In this document: positions 55,308 through 64,000 of the stretch, one piece after another
Numbering within the stretch: position 1 is the stretch's first letter
Layout: the number at the start of each line of letters is the position of its first letter
NCBI RefSeq assembly: GCF_030408855.1
Contig: NZ_CP047358.1
Location: 310,001 to 374,000 of the forward strand
Source of the DNA: Corynebacterium glaucum
GTDB lineage: Bacteria > Actinomycetota > Actinomycetes > Mycobacteriales > Mycobacteriaceae
Reading direction: 5' to 3'
Length of the DNA: 64,000 nucleotides
Notes under the pieces: model-generated
Told to the model about the DNA's origin: nothing
What the model saw: only the letters and a program-made list of their open reading frames with translations
Database searches by the model: none
Translations under genes and position numbers: made by a program

Positions 55308-56297
55308 ATGCCGTATTTCATGCAGTTCGATCCGTCGATGAAGGCGATCCGGCCAACTGATAACACGAGGCTGCGTATGCCCACCCACAACGGTGACATC
55401 GAAGCCCACATCTACTACACAAAGTTTCAACAAATTGGCCCACCTCTTGTCGCAGTGCCAGCCACGGACGACAACTTCCGAGTACTCGGTCTTGACCCCG
55501 CAACTCACACTGAAACCAGCCGGTGGATCGTGCCCCCGTTCCCACTGTTGAGCATCGCATTCCAAAAAGGCGGGCCGTTTATCCGCGACGGAAAGCTCTC
55601 CGACGACTGGCCCGGTTTCACACGTGAGGAAACCGCCATCGTTTCAGGCGACTACCGCCCCGGCGTGCCCGGGTTCGTAGCCCGAGAACTGGACTACCCG
55701 CTCGATGTCGCAGAAGTGGACACCACCGACTGGCCTATTGAGATGTGGGTGGGTGGTAGCGCCGTCCGCGAAGCAGAACCCGAAGAACGCAACTACCAAC
55801 TCGTTCCCTGGGCATATTTCCCGCTAGGCTACCTTGACTTGTGGTTGGAGCAGTACCGCTGTTTCCACCTCGGGCTCGACATCCCGACCAAACTCAGCCC
55901 TCCAGACACCGACATCGACTCCGACCGCGATGAGCACACCACCGACTCCGGTATGAAAACAACCGTCGTCTCCCTTGATGAATCTGCCGGCGACGATGCC
56001 GGAAAGCACACCATGTACGCCCAAGTCCTCGTCGACAGCGACATCGATAAAGCAGTCGCGGCGACGCAGTACTACGCCCACGGCTACTTCCTCGAAGGCG
56101 TTCTGAAGTACTGGCAGACCACCAACCAGGTCGACCCGGAGCTCGAACTTGACCCCGAAGGCGACGGCATCGGCATCACCGGCCAACCCGACCACGTCCG
56201 CACCGTCCGCGAAAAACTCAACAGCCTGCCCACCACAGCCGAGGATATGCAGGCCCTCGTCGACGACATCGAAGCAGCCGGCATCTACCTCGACTAA
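55308..56297 (+). CDS. Putative immunity-type protein, C-terminal Imm51-like region
   Basis: A 329-residue soluble protein. The N-terminal half (residues 1-200) is not recognised. The C-terminal 100 residues (YYAHGYFLEGVLKYWQ, LELDPEGDGIGITG, then a helical LVDDIEAAGIYLD) have the pattern of Imm51-like immunity domains: aromatic-Gly-Tyr start, Asp-Pro-Glu-Gly strand, helical end. It begins an array of small paralogous genes, which supports the idea. Confidence in the family is moderate. Confidence 0.5.
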   Translation: MPYFMQFDPSMKAIRPTDNTRLRMPTHNGDIEAHIYYTKFQQIGPPLVAVPATDDNFRVLGLDPATHTETSRWIVPPFPLLSIAFQKGGPFIRDGKLSDDWPGFTREETAIVSGDYRPGVPGFVARELDYPLDVAEVDTTDWPIEMWVGGSAVREAEPEERNYQLVPWAYFPLGYLDLWLEQYRCFHLGLDIPTKLSPPDTDIDSDRDEHTTDSGMKTTVVSLDESAGDDAGKHTMYAQVLVDSDIDKAVAATQYYAHGYFLEGVLKYWQTTNQVDPELELDPEGDGIGITGQPDHVRTVREKLNSLPTTAEDMQALVDDIEAAGIYLD

Positions 56298-56342
56298 AAA
56301 CACCTGAGCTCCGGGATTTCCAAGAATGTGAGGACTTCTATC

Positions 56343-56928
56343 ATGCCGGATGATTACGAATCCATCCTTCTCGCCGAGCGACAATTGGACGGCACGGGCG
56401 AGCAGATAGCAGCGGCCAAGGCCCTGGTGTATGAAGCAAGCTGTCTGGTATACCCCGGTGGGACGCTCCACTTTGAATTACTTAAGCGGGTTCAAAATCG
56501 GGGCCACGAAAGAAGAACGAGCCCAACTCATCGAGATTTTGCGCCCATACGCCGAACGCAGTTTTGCCGATCCCCGGGCACGCCGCATTTTCATGTATCT
56601 AAGTGAAAGCGGCCTAGTTGATGACCTTGACCTCTCCTTCCCCGTCGACGAGATCGAGCTTCTGAAGGACATACCGCTGGCTCGCGGAGTGATCTCCTAC
56701 GACACCACGCTTGTTATTCACGGTATGTCTTCGAAAAATCTAGAACAGGTGGAACGATTTCTGCGGATTGAATCTCCGCGCCTGGTCGACTTCCAAGTAC
56801 CGACAATAGAGGAAGGCACGCGCAAAAAGTTCTTCCGCCAAGCACCTGAGCTGCGGTGGCTAAAGGAATCTCGATTCCGCGGACTTGACAAAAGAACAGA
56901 TAAGATCCTGGACCGAATGGGCTCATGA
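56343..56928 (+). pseudogene. Family A protein, copy 1, frameshifted
   Basis: Frame 1 (from ATG 56343, LLAERQLDGTGEQIAAAKAL) and frame 2 (from about 56458, GRSTLNYLSGF through LDRMGS) together align with the intact family A proteins at 58711 and 59315. The spacing between the conserved Cys and RST is 22 bp here against 36 bp at 59315, so a 14-bp deletion shifted the frame near 56453-56464. The C-terminal 160 codons are otherwise intact and may still be made from ATG 56431. Confidence 0.7.
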
Positions 56929-56934
56929 CAGCAA

Positions 56935-57219
56935 ATGGACACTCGCGCAGTGAAGTCTTCAACTAGAGTGACATTGCAATTCGCCGCCGCAGCCAAATCT
57001 ATCGAGCATGAGATCGTTGCATGCATCCGTCCAGATATTGCTGGCACCTTCTCTATCGGAGCCGACCTCGCCAACGCGGTCAACGCCCATGCGACAGACG
57101 ATGAAAAGAATCGCATTATTGAGGCGTTGCGTCCCCGCGCCGACCCAGCATTAGACGACGGGCGGGCAGACCACCACCGAGAGTTCCTCCGCGTACTTGG
57201 CGTCACCGACTTCGTGTAA
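56935..57219 (+). CDS. Family B small protein, copy 1
   Basis: A 94-residue helical protein (AAAKSIEHEIVACIRPDIAG, then a central helix and DHHREFLRVLGVTDF). It is a paralogue of 58436 and of both halves of 59931. The same pattern makes up the N-terminal half of family A, so B is a single-domain version. The function is unknown; context suggests an immunity or partner protein. It starts 6 bp after copy 1 of family A. Confidence 0.65.
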   Translation: MDTRAVKSSTRVTLQFAAAAKSIEHEIVACIRPDIAGTFSIGADLANAVNAHATDDEKNRIIEALRPRADPALDDGRADHHREFLRVLGVTDFV

Positions 57220-57446
57220 CCACACCCCAAAAGATCGCGGGCGGAAAACGCCTTCCGGGCCCATTGCCCGCATTACCATCGGTGAAGGGGTGCTGTGGGT
57301 CGTTTCTTACGCGTCCGCGTCGCTGACTGCGAATCGATCAATTAGGGGGAAGCAATCGTGGAGAGCGTTGGCGGGGCACCAGTGCCACTCGACCCTACAA
57401 GCACGCCTTGAATTACGCCGATCTGAAGAAAGGTACTTTTGGCTCC

Positions 57447-57818
57447 ATGATCATCCCAGTTTACATCTCTATGCCTGCTGCCGACTATCCCCAGTTCATC
57501 GCCAGCGATGAAGAAACGCGGATAGATACGTTGGACGAGCGGGATTACCCATCGGACGACATTGACAAAAGGTATATCGGCACCCACGAACTCCTCGTTG
57601 AAATCCTCGACGCCGATACTGCGCACGCCATCGTCTACGGAACACACATGCTTGACGACGAGATGTATCACAACTCACCCGAAGACGTCGCACGCCTGGC
57701 GGAAATCCTTAACAACATCGACCATGACCAGATTGAAGATTCGCTGTCGATCTTCGAGCTCACGGACATCTACACCGATGCCCACAGCCGAGGAGATGCA
57801 ATCATCACCACCCTATGA
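57447..57818 (+). CDS. Family C protein, DUF1877-like, copy 1
   Basis: A 123-residue protein (IPVYISMPAADYPQFIAS, ILDADTAHAIVYGT, SPEDVARLAEILNNID). It resembles DUF1877/YfbM-type domains. ATG 57447 is chosen by alignment with copy 2 at 60472; TTG 57408 would add 13 unmatched residues. The stop overlaps the next start (ATGA). Confidence 0.65.
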   Translation: MIIPVYISMPAADYPQFIASDEETRIDTLDERDYPSDDIDKRYIGTHELLVEILDADTAHAIVYGTHMLDDEMYHNSPEDVARLAEILNNIDHDQIEDSLSIFELTDIYTDAHSRGDAIITTL

Positions 57819-58408
57819 CTGCTCGAAACATTGACCCGCTCGAGCGGCGCCAGATCGATTCCACTGGAGAAAACGGCGCGGCAGCGAGTTCGCTTCTGTA
57901 CGAGGCTATCCGGAAAGTTCGTCCCGATCTTGTCGGTGAGTTAGCTTTCAACGTCTCCTACACGGCCATTTTCAAAGCTGAAGCATCAGAGGAGGAGGTC
58001 GCCGCAGTGGACGCACTTCTCCGGCCGTACGCGGAGCGATCCTTTGCCGACCCGCGCGCACGCTACATCACGTGGTATCTCATCGCGATCGGGATCACAG
58101 ACCTTGATGTCGCGTCCCATATTGCAGACGACATGGAATTGCTGCAGAACGTTCCCGGGGCACGGAGGGCGCTCAATGACGATGCAGACCTAATGTCAAA
58201 AGTTGCGTCACCTGACAATATTCAACACATCGATCGTGTCTTGCGCCTCGACGGTGAGCATGTGCGCGACGCTCAGTTGTTGATTCTTGTAGACATGGTC
58301 GGCAAGAAATTCTTCCGTCAGGCACCCGAGCTTCAGTGGATCAAAAATTCTCACTTTAGAGGGGAGCATCCCCGAATGGACAAAGCCCTCGACCGAATGG
58401 GCACATAG
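57815..58408 (+). CDS. Family A protein, copy 2 (divergent)
   Basis: The 197-residue protein has conserved blocks LRPYAERSFADPRAR, MELLQNVPGARRAL, KKFFRQAPELQWIKNSHFRG and the closing DRMGT. It is the most diverged copy in the first 60 residues. Overlap with family C copy 1 by 4 bp implies co-translation. Confidence 0.65.
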   Translation: MTARNIDPLERRQIDSTGENGAAASSLLYEAIRKVRPDLVGELAFNVSYTAIFKAEASEEEVAAVDALLRPYAERSFADPRARYITWYLIAIGITDLDVASHIADDMELLQNVPGARRALNDDADLMSKVASPDNIQHIDRVLRLDGEHVRDAQLLILVDMVGKKFFRQAPELQWIKNSHFRGEHPRMDKALDRMGT

Positions 58409-58435
58409 GCAGCGACAACACTCAAGGACAACAAA

Positions 58436-58711
58436 GTGGCAAACCCTCGGACAATTCGCCTCAAATTTGACGCGGCAGCAAAATCCATTGAGCACGAAAT
58501 CGTCGCGTGCATCCGCCCGGACATAGCCGGTGATTTCTCGGTGCACAATGATCTGGCCGCGGCTGTCAATGCGCAAGCGACAGAGGATGAGAAGCAGCAG
58601 ATCGTCGACAAGCTTTTGCCCCGTGTTAACCGCTCCGCTGAGGATGTGCGGATCGACCACCACCGTGAATTCCTCCGCAAACTTGGCGTGACCGACTTCG
58701 GAGGGAGATAG
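58436..58711 (+). CDS. Family B small protein, copy 2
   Basis: A 91-residue paralogue of 56935 (DAAAKSIEHEIVACIRPDIA, HHREFLRKLGVTDF). The start is GTG 58436 with AAGGA upstream. The stop overlaps the GTG of the next family A gene by one base. Confidence 0.65.
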   Translation: MANPRTIRLKFDAAAKSIEHEIVACIRPDIAGDFSVHNDLAAAVNAQATEDEKQQIVDKLLPRVNRSAEDVRIDHHREFLRKLGVTDFGGR

Positions 58712-59313
58712 TGGTGACAAACGTAGATGGGGCTGCGCTGTTGGCGATGCGTTCGATGGAGAGAATGAGGGAATACAACGCAGCAGTAGACTCGATCCTG
58801 TTTGAAGTGGGATGTGCGGTACGTCCGTGGTTTGCGGCACACGGATTTGAGACCTCCTCCGTTGCCTATTTCGAAACGTTTATTGGTGTCATCCCGGAAG
58901 AAGATGCCCGGTTCGTCGAAACCTTGCGGCCATTCGCTGAGCGCAGCTTCGCTGATCCCCGGGCGCGGCTTATCTTCGGGCACCTCGCGGAAAGTCGCCT
59001 CGTTGACGATCTGGATATTTCCTATCCAGTGGACGAGATCGAACTGCTCAAAGACTATCCTGCTGCCTTTCGGAATCTCAGCCACGATGCTTTTCTCGTA
59101 CTGAATGCGATGTCGCCTAAGAACATTGACCAGGTCGATCGGTTCTTCCGCATCGAATCCTCCAGCATTGAAAACTTCCAATTGGGAATTATCCGGCAGG
59201 GTGTGAAGAAGAAATTCTTCCGCCAGGCGCCGGAGCTGCAATGGTTAAAAGAATCTCGCTTCCGTGGTTTAAACAGGGCCATAGATAGCGCACTCGACCG
59301 AATGGGAATGTGA
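58711..59313 (+). CDS. Family A protein, copy 3
   Basis: A 200-residue intact copy. The N-terminal B-like domain (SILFEVGCAVRPWFAA, LRPFAERSFADPRAR) is joined to a C-terminal region with DDLDISYPVDEIELLKD, NAMSPKNIDQVDRFFR and KKKFFRQAPELQWLKESRFR. The function is unknown. It is followed 1 bp later by copy 4. Confidence 0.65.
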   Translation: MVTNVDGAALLAMRSMERMREYNAAVDSILFEVGCAVRPWFAAHGFETSSVAYFETFIGVIPEEDARFVETLRPFAERSFADPRARLIFGHLAESRLVDDLDISYPVDEIELLKDYPAAFRNLSHDAFLVLNAMSPKNIDQVDRFFRIESSSIENFQLGIIRQGVKKKFFRQAPELQWLKESRFRGLNRAIDSALDRMGM

Positions 59314-59314
59314 C

Positions 59315-59917
59315 ATGACAGACTTCGATAAAGCGCTGTTGTTATCGGAGCGCGGGTTGGACGCCACAGGGGAGCAGGACGCGGCAGCGAATTCAATCCT
59401 GTACGAGGTGAGCTGTGGAGTACGACCTACGTTTTCAATGATCGGGTATCGCTCTACGGCGATATCGTATCTCGACTCGTTCTTGACCGATCCCACCGAA
59501 GCGCAGCTTGCTTGGTTCGTCGAAACCTTGCGGCCGTTTGCCGAGCGCAGCTTTGCCGATCCTCGGGCGCGGCGGGTCTTCTCCTATCTCGCTAGGCGTC
59601 AACTGGCCGATGATCTGGATCTCTCATACCCGGTCGACGAGATCGAGCTGCTCAAGGATTTCCCAGAGGCGTACATGACTATCAACTTCGATTACAACCT
59701 AGTAGATGACGCGATGTCGCCTAAGAACATTGACCAGGTCGTCCGATTTCTTCGCATGGAATCCCCCAACCTGGAACGCTTCCAGTTCGCAAACATCCGG
59801 CAGGGTGTGAGAAAGAAATTTTACCGTCAAGCACCGGAGCTTCAGTGGTTGAAGGAATCTCGCTTCCGGGGCGCGAACAAACCTGTGGATAGAGCGCTCG
59901 ACCGAATGGGTACATAG
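59315..59917 (+). CDS. Family A protein, copy 4
   Basis: A 200-residue intact copy, closest to copy 3 and to frameshifted copy 1. It has the same domain plan and the same closing LDRMGT. A GAGGAGG site for the next gene begins right after its stop. Confidence 0.65.
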   Translation: MTDFDKALLLSERGLDATGEQDAAANSILYEVSCGVRPTFSMIGYRSTAISYLDSFLTDPTEAQLAWFVETLRPFAERSFADPRARRVFSYLARRQLADDLDLSYPVDEIELLKDFPEAYMTINFDYNLVDDAMSPKNIDQVVRFLRMESPNLERFQFANIRQGVRKKFYRQAPELQWLKESRFRGANKPVDRALDRMGT

Positions 59918-59930
59918 AGGAGGCCGTGAC

Positions 59931-60467
59931 GTGAGAGAAAAAGACAATGCAGCTGCGAAATCTGTGGAATACGAGATCGTCGCAAAGATCCGGCCAGATA
60001 TTGCTGGAACCTTTGCGGTCGGCGCCGATCTTGCTGAAGCAGTGAAAACGCAGGCAACGGACGAGGAAAAGCAACGCATTGTTGAGATGCTGGTTCCCCT
60101 GGCTGATCCGGCGTTAGATGACCACCGCGGGCGCCACCACCGCGAGTTTCTTCGCGCCCTGGGCGATACGAGATTCGAGGAGCAATCCGGCACTCAACAC
60201 CGCAGCGTGGACGACACAAGTTTGGAGCTCGCCGCCGCAGCGAAGTCTGTTGAACACCAGGTCGTGGTCAAGATTCGGCCAGACATTGCTGGAACTTTTT
60301 CCCTTGACGCTGACCTTGCTGAGGCAGTGAAGGCGAAAGCTACAGACGAGGAGAAGCAACGCATCGTCGAAAAGCTGCTTCCGCGAGTTGACCCTGCGCT
60401 AGGAGACCCCCGCGGTGCCCACCACCGAGAGTTCCTCCGCGCACTGGGCGTTACCGACTACAAATAA
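59931..60467 (+). CDS. Family B protein, copy 3 with two fused domains
   Basis: The 178-residue protein consists of two consecutive family B domains. Each has AAAKSVE, KIRPDIAGTF, DLAEAVK, ATDEEKQRIVE and HHREFLRALG. They are joined by a 10-15 residue linker (EEQSGTQHRSVDD). A recent in-frame tandem duplication is the simplest origin. Confidence 0.65.
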   Translation: MREKDNAAAKSVEYEIVAKIRPDIAGTFAVGADLAEAVKTQATDEEKQRIVEMLVPLADPALDDHRGRHHREFLRALGDTRFEEQSGTQHRSVDDTSLELAAAAKSVEHQVVVKIRPDIAGTFSLDADLAEAVKAKATDEEKQRIVEKLLPRVDPALGDPRGAHHREFLRALGVTDYK

Positions 60468-60471
60468 CGTT

Positions 60472-60870
60472 ATGGATATCCCGTTCTATATCTCGATGCC
60501 CGCTGCCGATTACCCTGACTTCCTCGCCACAGACGGGGAATCGCGGTTTGAGATCACCACAGAAGCGCTCGAGGAAGAGAACTTGCCGGTTGAAGACATT
60601 GACAAAATGCACTTTGTCACCGAGGAACTACTCGCGAAAATTCTGGATGCGGATACCGCACATGCCATCATCTACGGCACCCTCACCCTGGAAGACCCGG
60701 GTTATGACGAGATCTTTGCCAACTCGCCCGAAGATGCTGCCCGCCTGGCCGCCATTCTTAACAACATCAACCACGATGAAATCGAAGATTCTCTCGCAAT
60801 CTACGACCTCACCGATATTTACAACGACGCCCGCGACCGCGGCGACGCGATCATCACCGTGTGGGGATAG
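60472..60870 (+). CDS. Family C protein, DUF1877-like, copy 2
   Basis: A 132-residue paralogue of 57447 (IPFYISMPAADYPDFLATDG, ILDADTAHAIIYGT, LNNINHDEIEDSLAIYDLTD). It closes the array, 4 bp after family B copy 3. The next feature is the rpsL leader. Confidence 0.65.
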   Translation: MDIPFYISMPAADYPDFLATDGESRFEITTEALEEENLPVEDIDKMHFVTEELLAKILDADTAHAIIYGTLTLEDPGYDEIFANSPEDAARLAAILNNINHDEIEDSLAIYDLTDIYNDARDRGDAIITVWG

Positions 60871-61074
60871 CAATTTGCTTGCGACGTGCGCGGTGTAGTA
60901 CTTTTAGCGAGATCTCGCCCGCATTCTCGCGCGGTGCGATGTCCAACGAACTCCATGCAACCACGGTTGGCGTGGGTGTTCATGCACACGGTAGGGCCCC
61001 GGAAGGAAAGAGCCCCCATTTTTGCATGTACGGCCACGTCAAGCTCCGGTTGCGAGACACAGAAAAGAGCGTGA

Positions 61075-61446
61075 ATGCCTACTATTCAACAGCTGGTCCG
61101 CAAGGGCCGCCACGATAAGAAATCGAAGGTAGCTACGGCCGCCCTGAAGGGCTCCCCGCAGCGCCGTGGCGTGTGCACCCGCGTGTACACCACCACTCCG
61201 AAGAAGCCGAACTCTGCACTGCGCAAGGTTGCCCGTGTGCGCCTGACCTCCGGCATCGAGGTTTCCGCCTACATTCCGGGCGAGGGCCACAACCTGCAGG
61301 AGCACTCCATGGTGCTCGTGCGCGGCGGCCGTGTGAGGGACCTGCCGGGTGTGCGCTACAAGATCATCCGCGGCGCGCTGGATACCCAGGGCGTTAAGGA
61401 CCGCAAGCAGGCTCGCTCCCGTTACGGCGCGAAGAAGGGACAGTAA
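61075..61446 (+). CDS. rpsL: 30S ribosomal protein S12, with Arg88
   Basis: A 123-residue S12 ([32 protein letters not shown]). Lys43 is wild type. Codon 88 (61336-61338) is AGG, giving VRDLPG where nearly all bacteria have VKDLPG. K88R in S12 is a recognised streptomycin-resistance substitution, and AGG is one base from AAG. All other Arg codons in this gene are CGN. The gap 60871-61074 before it holds its leader and promoter, not resolved here. Confidence 0.96.
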   Translation: MPTIQQLVRKGRHDKKSKVATAALKGSPQRRGVCTRVYTTTPKKPNSALRKVARVRLTSGIEVSAYIPGEGHNLQEHSMVLVRGGRVRDLPGVRYKIIRGALDTQGVKDRKQARSRYGAKKGQ

Positions 61447-61452
61447 AGAACA

Positions 61453-61920
61453 ATGCGTAAGCAACAAGCTCCGAAGCGTCCCGTTGTTAAGGATCCGGTG
61501 TACAACTCCGAGCTGGTGACCCAGCTGGTGAACAAGATCCTGCAGGACGGCAAGAAGTCCACCGCAGAGCGCATCGTGTACGACGCGATGGAGATCTGCC
61601 GCGAGAAGACCGGTACCGATCCGGTTGGCACCCTCGAGAAGGCACTGGGCAACATCCGCCCGGATCTCGAGGTTCGCTCCCGCCGTGTCGGTGGTGCTAC
61701 CTACCAGGTGCCGGTCAAGGTTGAGCCGGCCCGTTCCAACACCCTTGCACTGCGCTGGATGGTCACTTTCACCCGTCAGCGTCGCGAGAACTCGATGACC
61801 GAGCGTCTTGCCAACGAGATCCTGGATGCATCCAACGGTCTCGGCGCATCCGTGAAGCGCCGCGAGGACACCCACAAGATGGCTGAGGCTAACCGCGCCT
61901 TCGCCCACTACCGCTGGTAG
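61453..61920 (+). CDS. rpsG: 30S ribosomal protein S7
   Basis: A 155-residue S7 that binds the 3' domain of 16S rRNA ([41 protein letters not shown] end). It lies 6 bp after rpsL in the str operon. Confidence 0.97.
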   Translation: MRKQQAPKRPVVKDPVYNSELVTQLVNKILQDGKKSTAERIVYDAMEICREKTGTDPVGTLEKALGNIRPDLEVRSRRVGGATYQVPVKVEPARSNTLALRWMVTFTRQRRENSMTERLANEILDASNGLGASVKRREDTHKMAEANRAFAHYRW

Positions 61921-61949
61921 TAACTACCTCTCGTCCTATGCAGCGAATC

Positions 61950-62008
61950 ACGACCCGGCCGACAAGCCGCCCACGCACCGCGCGGGCGTTTACCGTCGCC
62001 GGGTCGTT
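61950..62008 (+). terminator. Long hairpin after rpsG
   Basis: acgacccggc ... gccgggtcgt pairs over 10 bp around an internal GC-rich arm (ccgcccacgcaccgcgcgggcg). It separates rpsG from fusA, so fusA likely has its own promoter in 62010-62150. Confidence 0.65.
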
Positions 62009-62153
62009 GTGCTGGCACCTATAGGGGCCTTACACTGCTTCTTTGGGCGAGTAGTGGAATAATCGACCAAGGACAATATCCGCCATAGACGCTGACTGCC
62101 GGGATTAACCTGGGGCCGCAAGCGTCGACAACCTACAAGTTGGGGTAACAAAC

Positions 62154-64000
62154 GTGGCACAAGAAGTGCTTAAGGATCTGAATAAGGTTCGCAACATCGG
62201 CATCATGGCCCACATCGATGCTGGTAAGACCACCACCACCGAGCGCATCCTGTTCTACACGGGTATTAACCGCAAGGTTGGCGAGACCCACGACGGTGGC
62301 GCGACCACCGACTGGATGGAGCAGGAGAAGGAGCGCGGCATCACCATTACCTCCGCCGCTGTGACCTGCTTCTGGAACGGCAACCAGATCAACATCATCG
62401 ACACCCCGGGCCACGTTGACTTCACCGTTGAGGTGGAGCGTTCCCTGCGCGTGCTCGACGGCGCTGTTGCAGTGTTCGATGGCAAGGAGGGTGTGGAGCC
62501 GCAGTCCGAGCAGGTGTGGCGCCAGGCCGCTAAGTACGACGTGCCGCGTATCTGCTTCGTGAACAAGATGGACAAGCTCGGTGCGGACTTCTTCTACACC
62601 GTTGGCACCATCGTTGACCGCCTCGGCGCGAAGCCGTTGGTTATGCAGATCCCGATCGGCGCTGAGGACGACTTCGACGGCGTCGTCGACCTGGTTGAGA
62701 TGAAGGCGTACCTGTGGCCGGGCAAGGTTGAGACGGGCACCCCGCCGCAGATCCAGGAGATCCCGGCAGACCTGCAGGACAAGGCTGAGGAGTACCGCGA
62801 GAAGCTGCTCGAGACCGTTGCTGAGTCCGACGAAGCACTCATGGAGAAGTACTTCGGTGGCGAGGAGCTGAGCACCGAGGAGATCAAGGCTGCCATCCGC
62901 AAGATGACGGTCAACTCCGAGGTTTACCCGGTTTTCTGCGGCACCGCGTACCGCAACAAGGGCATCGAGCCGGTCCTGGACGCCATTGTTGATTACTTGC
63001 CGACCCCGCTGGACATCGGTGAGGTGCACGGCACCTCCGTAAACGGTGAAGACGACCTGACCCGTAAGCCGTCCGTCGACGAGCCGTTCTCCGCACTGGC
63101 GTTCAAGATTGCTGTGCACCCGTTCTTCGGCAAGCTCACCTACGTGCGTGTGTACTCCGGTCGCACCGAGCCGGGCGAGCAGATGCTCAACTCCACCAAG
63201 GAAACCAAGGAGCGCGTGGGCAAGCTCTTCCAGATGCACGCGAACAAGGAGAACCCGGTCGACGAGGCTCTGGCCGGCAACATCTACGCGTTCATCGGCC
63301 TGAAAGCAACCACCACCGGTGACACCCTGTGTGCCGCTGACGCGCCGATCATCCTTGAGTCCATGGACTTCCCGGACCCGGTTATCCAGGTGGCCATCGA
63401 GCCGAAGACCAAGGCTGACCAGGAGAAGCTGGGTACCGCGATTCAGAAGCTCGCGGAAGAAGACCCGACCTTCACGGTCAAGCTCGACGAGGAGACCGGC
63501 CAGACCGTCATCGGCGGCATGGGCGAGCTCCACCTCGACGTGCTGGTCGACCGCATGAAGCGCGAGTTCAAGGTCGAGGCGAACATCGGTTCCCCGCAGG
63601 TTGCCTACCGCGAGACCATCCGCAAGAAGGTGGAGTCCCTCGACTACACCCACAAGAAGCAGACTGGTGGTTCCGGCCAGTTCGCGAAGGTCATCGTCAC
63701 CATCGAGCCGTACAACCCGGACCCGGAGACCCTGGAAGAGGGCGAGAGCGCAACCTACGCGTTCGAGAACGCCGTCACCGGTGGTCGCGTGCCCAAGGAG
63801 TACATCCCGTCGGTCGACGCCGGTATTCAGGATGCGATGCAGTACGGCTACCTGGCTGGCTACCCGCTGGTGAACATCAAGGCCACCCTTGAAGATGGCG
63901 CCTACCACGAGGTTGACTCCTCTGAAATGGCGTTCAAGATGGCTGGTTCCCAGGTGCTCAAGGAAGCTGTTGCCAAGGCGAAGCCGGTCCTGCTCGAGCC
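62154..64000 (+). CDS. fusA: Elongation factor G, 5' part (cut by window end)
   Basis: 615 codons are visible, without a stop. The GTPase domain shows G1 [16 protein letters not shown]2 [12 protein letters not shown]3 DTPGHVDFT and G4 NKMDKLG. Domains II-IV follow ([13 protein letters not shown]-equivalent region further on). EF-G drives translocation on the ribosome. The start is GTG 62154, preceded by TTGGGGTAAC. Confidence 0.97.
   Translation, partial: MAQEVLKDLNKVRNIGIMAHIDAGKTTTTERILFYTGINRKVGETHDGGATTDWMEQEKERGITITSAAVTCFWNGNQINIIDTPGHVDFTVEVERSLRVLDGAVAVFDGKEGVEPQSEQVWRQAAKYDVPRICFVNKMDKLGADFFYTVGTIVDRLGAKPLVMQIPIGAEDDFDGVVDLVEMKAYLWPGKVETGTPPQIQEIPADLQDKAEEYREKLLETVAESDEALMEKYFGGEELSTEEIKAAIRKMTVNSEVYPVFCGTAYRNKGIEPVLDAIVDYLPTPLDIGEVHGTSVNGEDDLTRKPSVDEPFSALAFKIAVHPFFGKLTYVRVYSGRTEPGEQMLNSTKETKERVGKLFQMHANKENPVDEALAGNIYAFIGLKATTTGDTLCAADAPIILESMDFPDPVIQVAIEPKTKADQEKLGTAIQKLAEEDPTFTVKLDEETGQTVIGGMGELHLDVLVDRMKREFKVEANIGSPQVAYRETIRKKVESLDYTHKKQTGGSGQFAKVIVTIEPYNPDPETLEEGESATYAFENAVTGGRVPKEYIPSVDAGIQDAMQYGYLAGYPLVNIKATLEDGAYHEVDSSEMAFKMAGSQVLKEAVAKAKPVLLE

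Noticed and set aside
62133..63908. 591-codon open frame on the minus strand
   Set aside because: Antisense shadow of fusA, which is clearly coding.

Overview
The window is high-G+C actinobacterial chromosome, almost certainly Corynebacterium. Three things point there: a mycolata-type menaquinone locus (menB, menC, menD, menG, menJ and a polyprenyl diphosphate synthase), an MgtA-type mannosyltransferase, and a DUF3068 protein beside the secE-nusG-rplK-rplA-rplJ-rplL-rpoB-rpoC-rpsL-rpsG-fusA block in the usual corynebacterial order. The left edge cuts a histidine kinase gene and the right edge cuts fusA.

Layout. 1-3191: two-component system plus two-gene ABC exporter. 3245-8344: STAND-like ATPase, secreted protein, menB, two DUF202 membrane proteins, menC. 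8464-10044: DASS-type anion transporter. 10124-16714: accessory uptake locus with a LacI-type regulator, an Ugp-like ABC importer, a 2H phosphoesterase and a HAD phosphatase. 16884-26521: menD, mgtA, feoABC, menG, menJ and polyprenyl synthase. 26605-27959: four tRNAs (Tyr, Thr, Met, Trp) and a decayed VOC pseudogene. 27987-31016: secE, a small acidic ORF, nusG, rplK, rplA.

31017-37228 is the most unusual structural region. A second mgtA, an MntR-type regulator and a manganese-type ABC importer are wedged between two copies of rplK-rplA. One junction carries a 62-bp scar of the 5' end of the phytoene-desaturase-like gene. The other carries a scar of the 5' end of a menG gene. The simplest reading is that a foreign mgtA-mnt-menG' segment entered by recombination at rplK-rplA and left the ribosomal pair as direct repeats.

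37167-54408: FAD oxidoreductase, surface-anchored protein, glycosyltransferase, rplJ-rplL with leader, DUF3068 protein, rpoB, rpoC and a four-gene membrane/exported cluster. 54448-55107: DUF1707 protein. 55308-60870: an island of small paralogous genes (families A, B and C below) that resembles an orphan immunity array, inserted between the rpoC-proximal genes and rpsL. 61075-64000: rpsL, rpsG and the start of fusA. rpsL encodes Arg at codon 88 (AGG), the known streptomycin-resistance substitution K88R.
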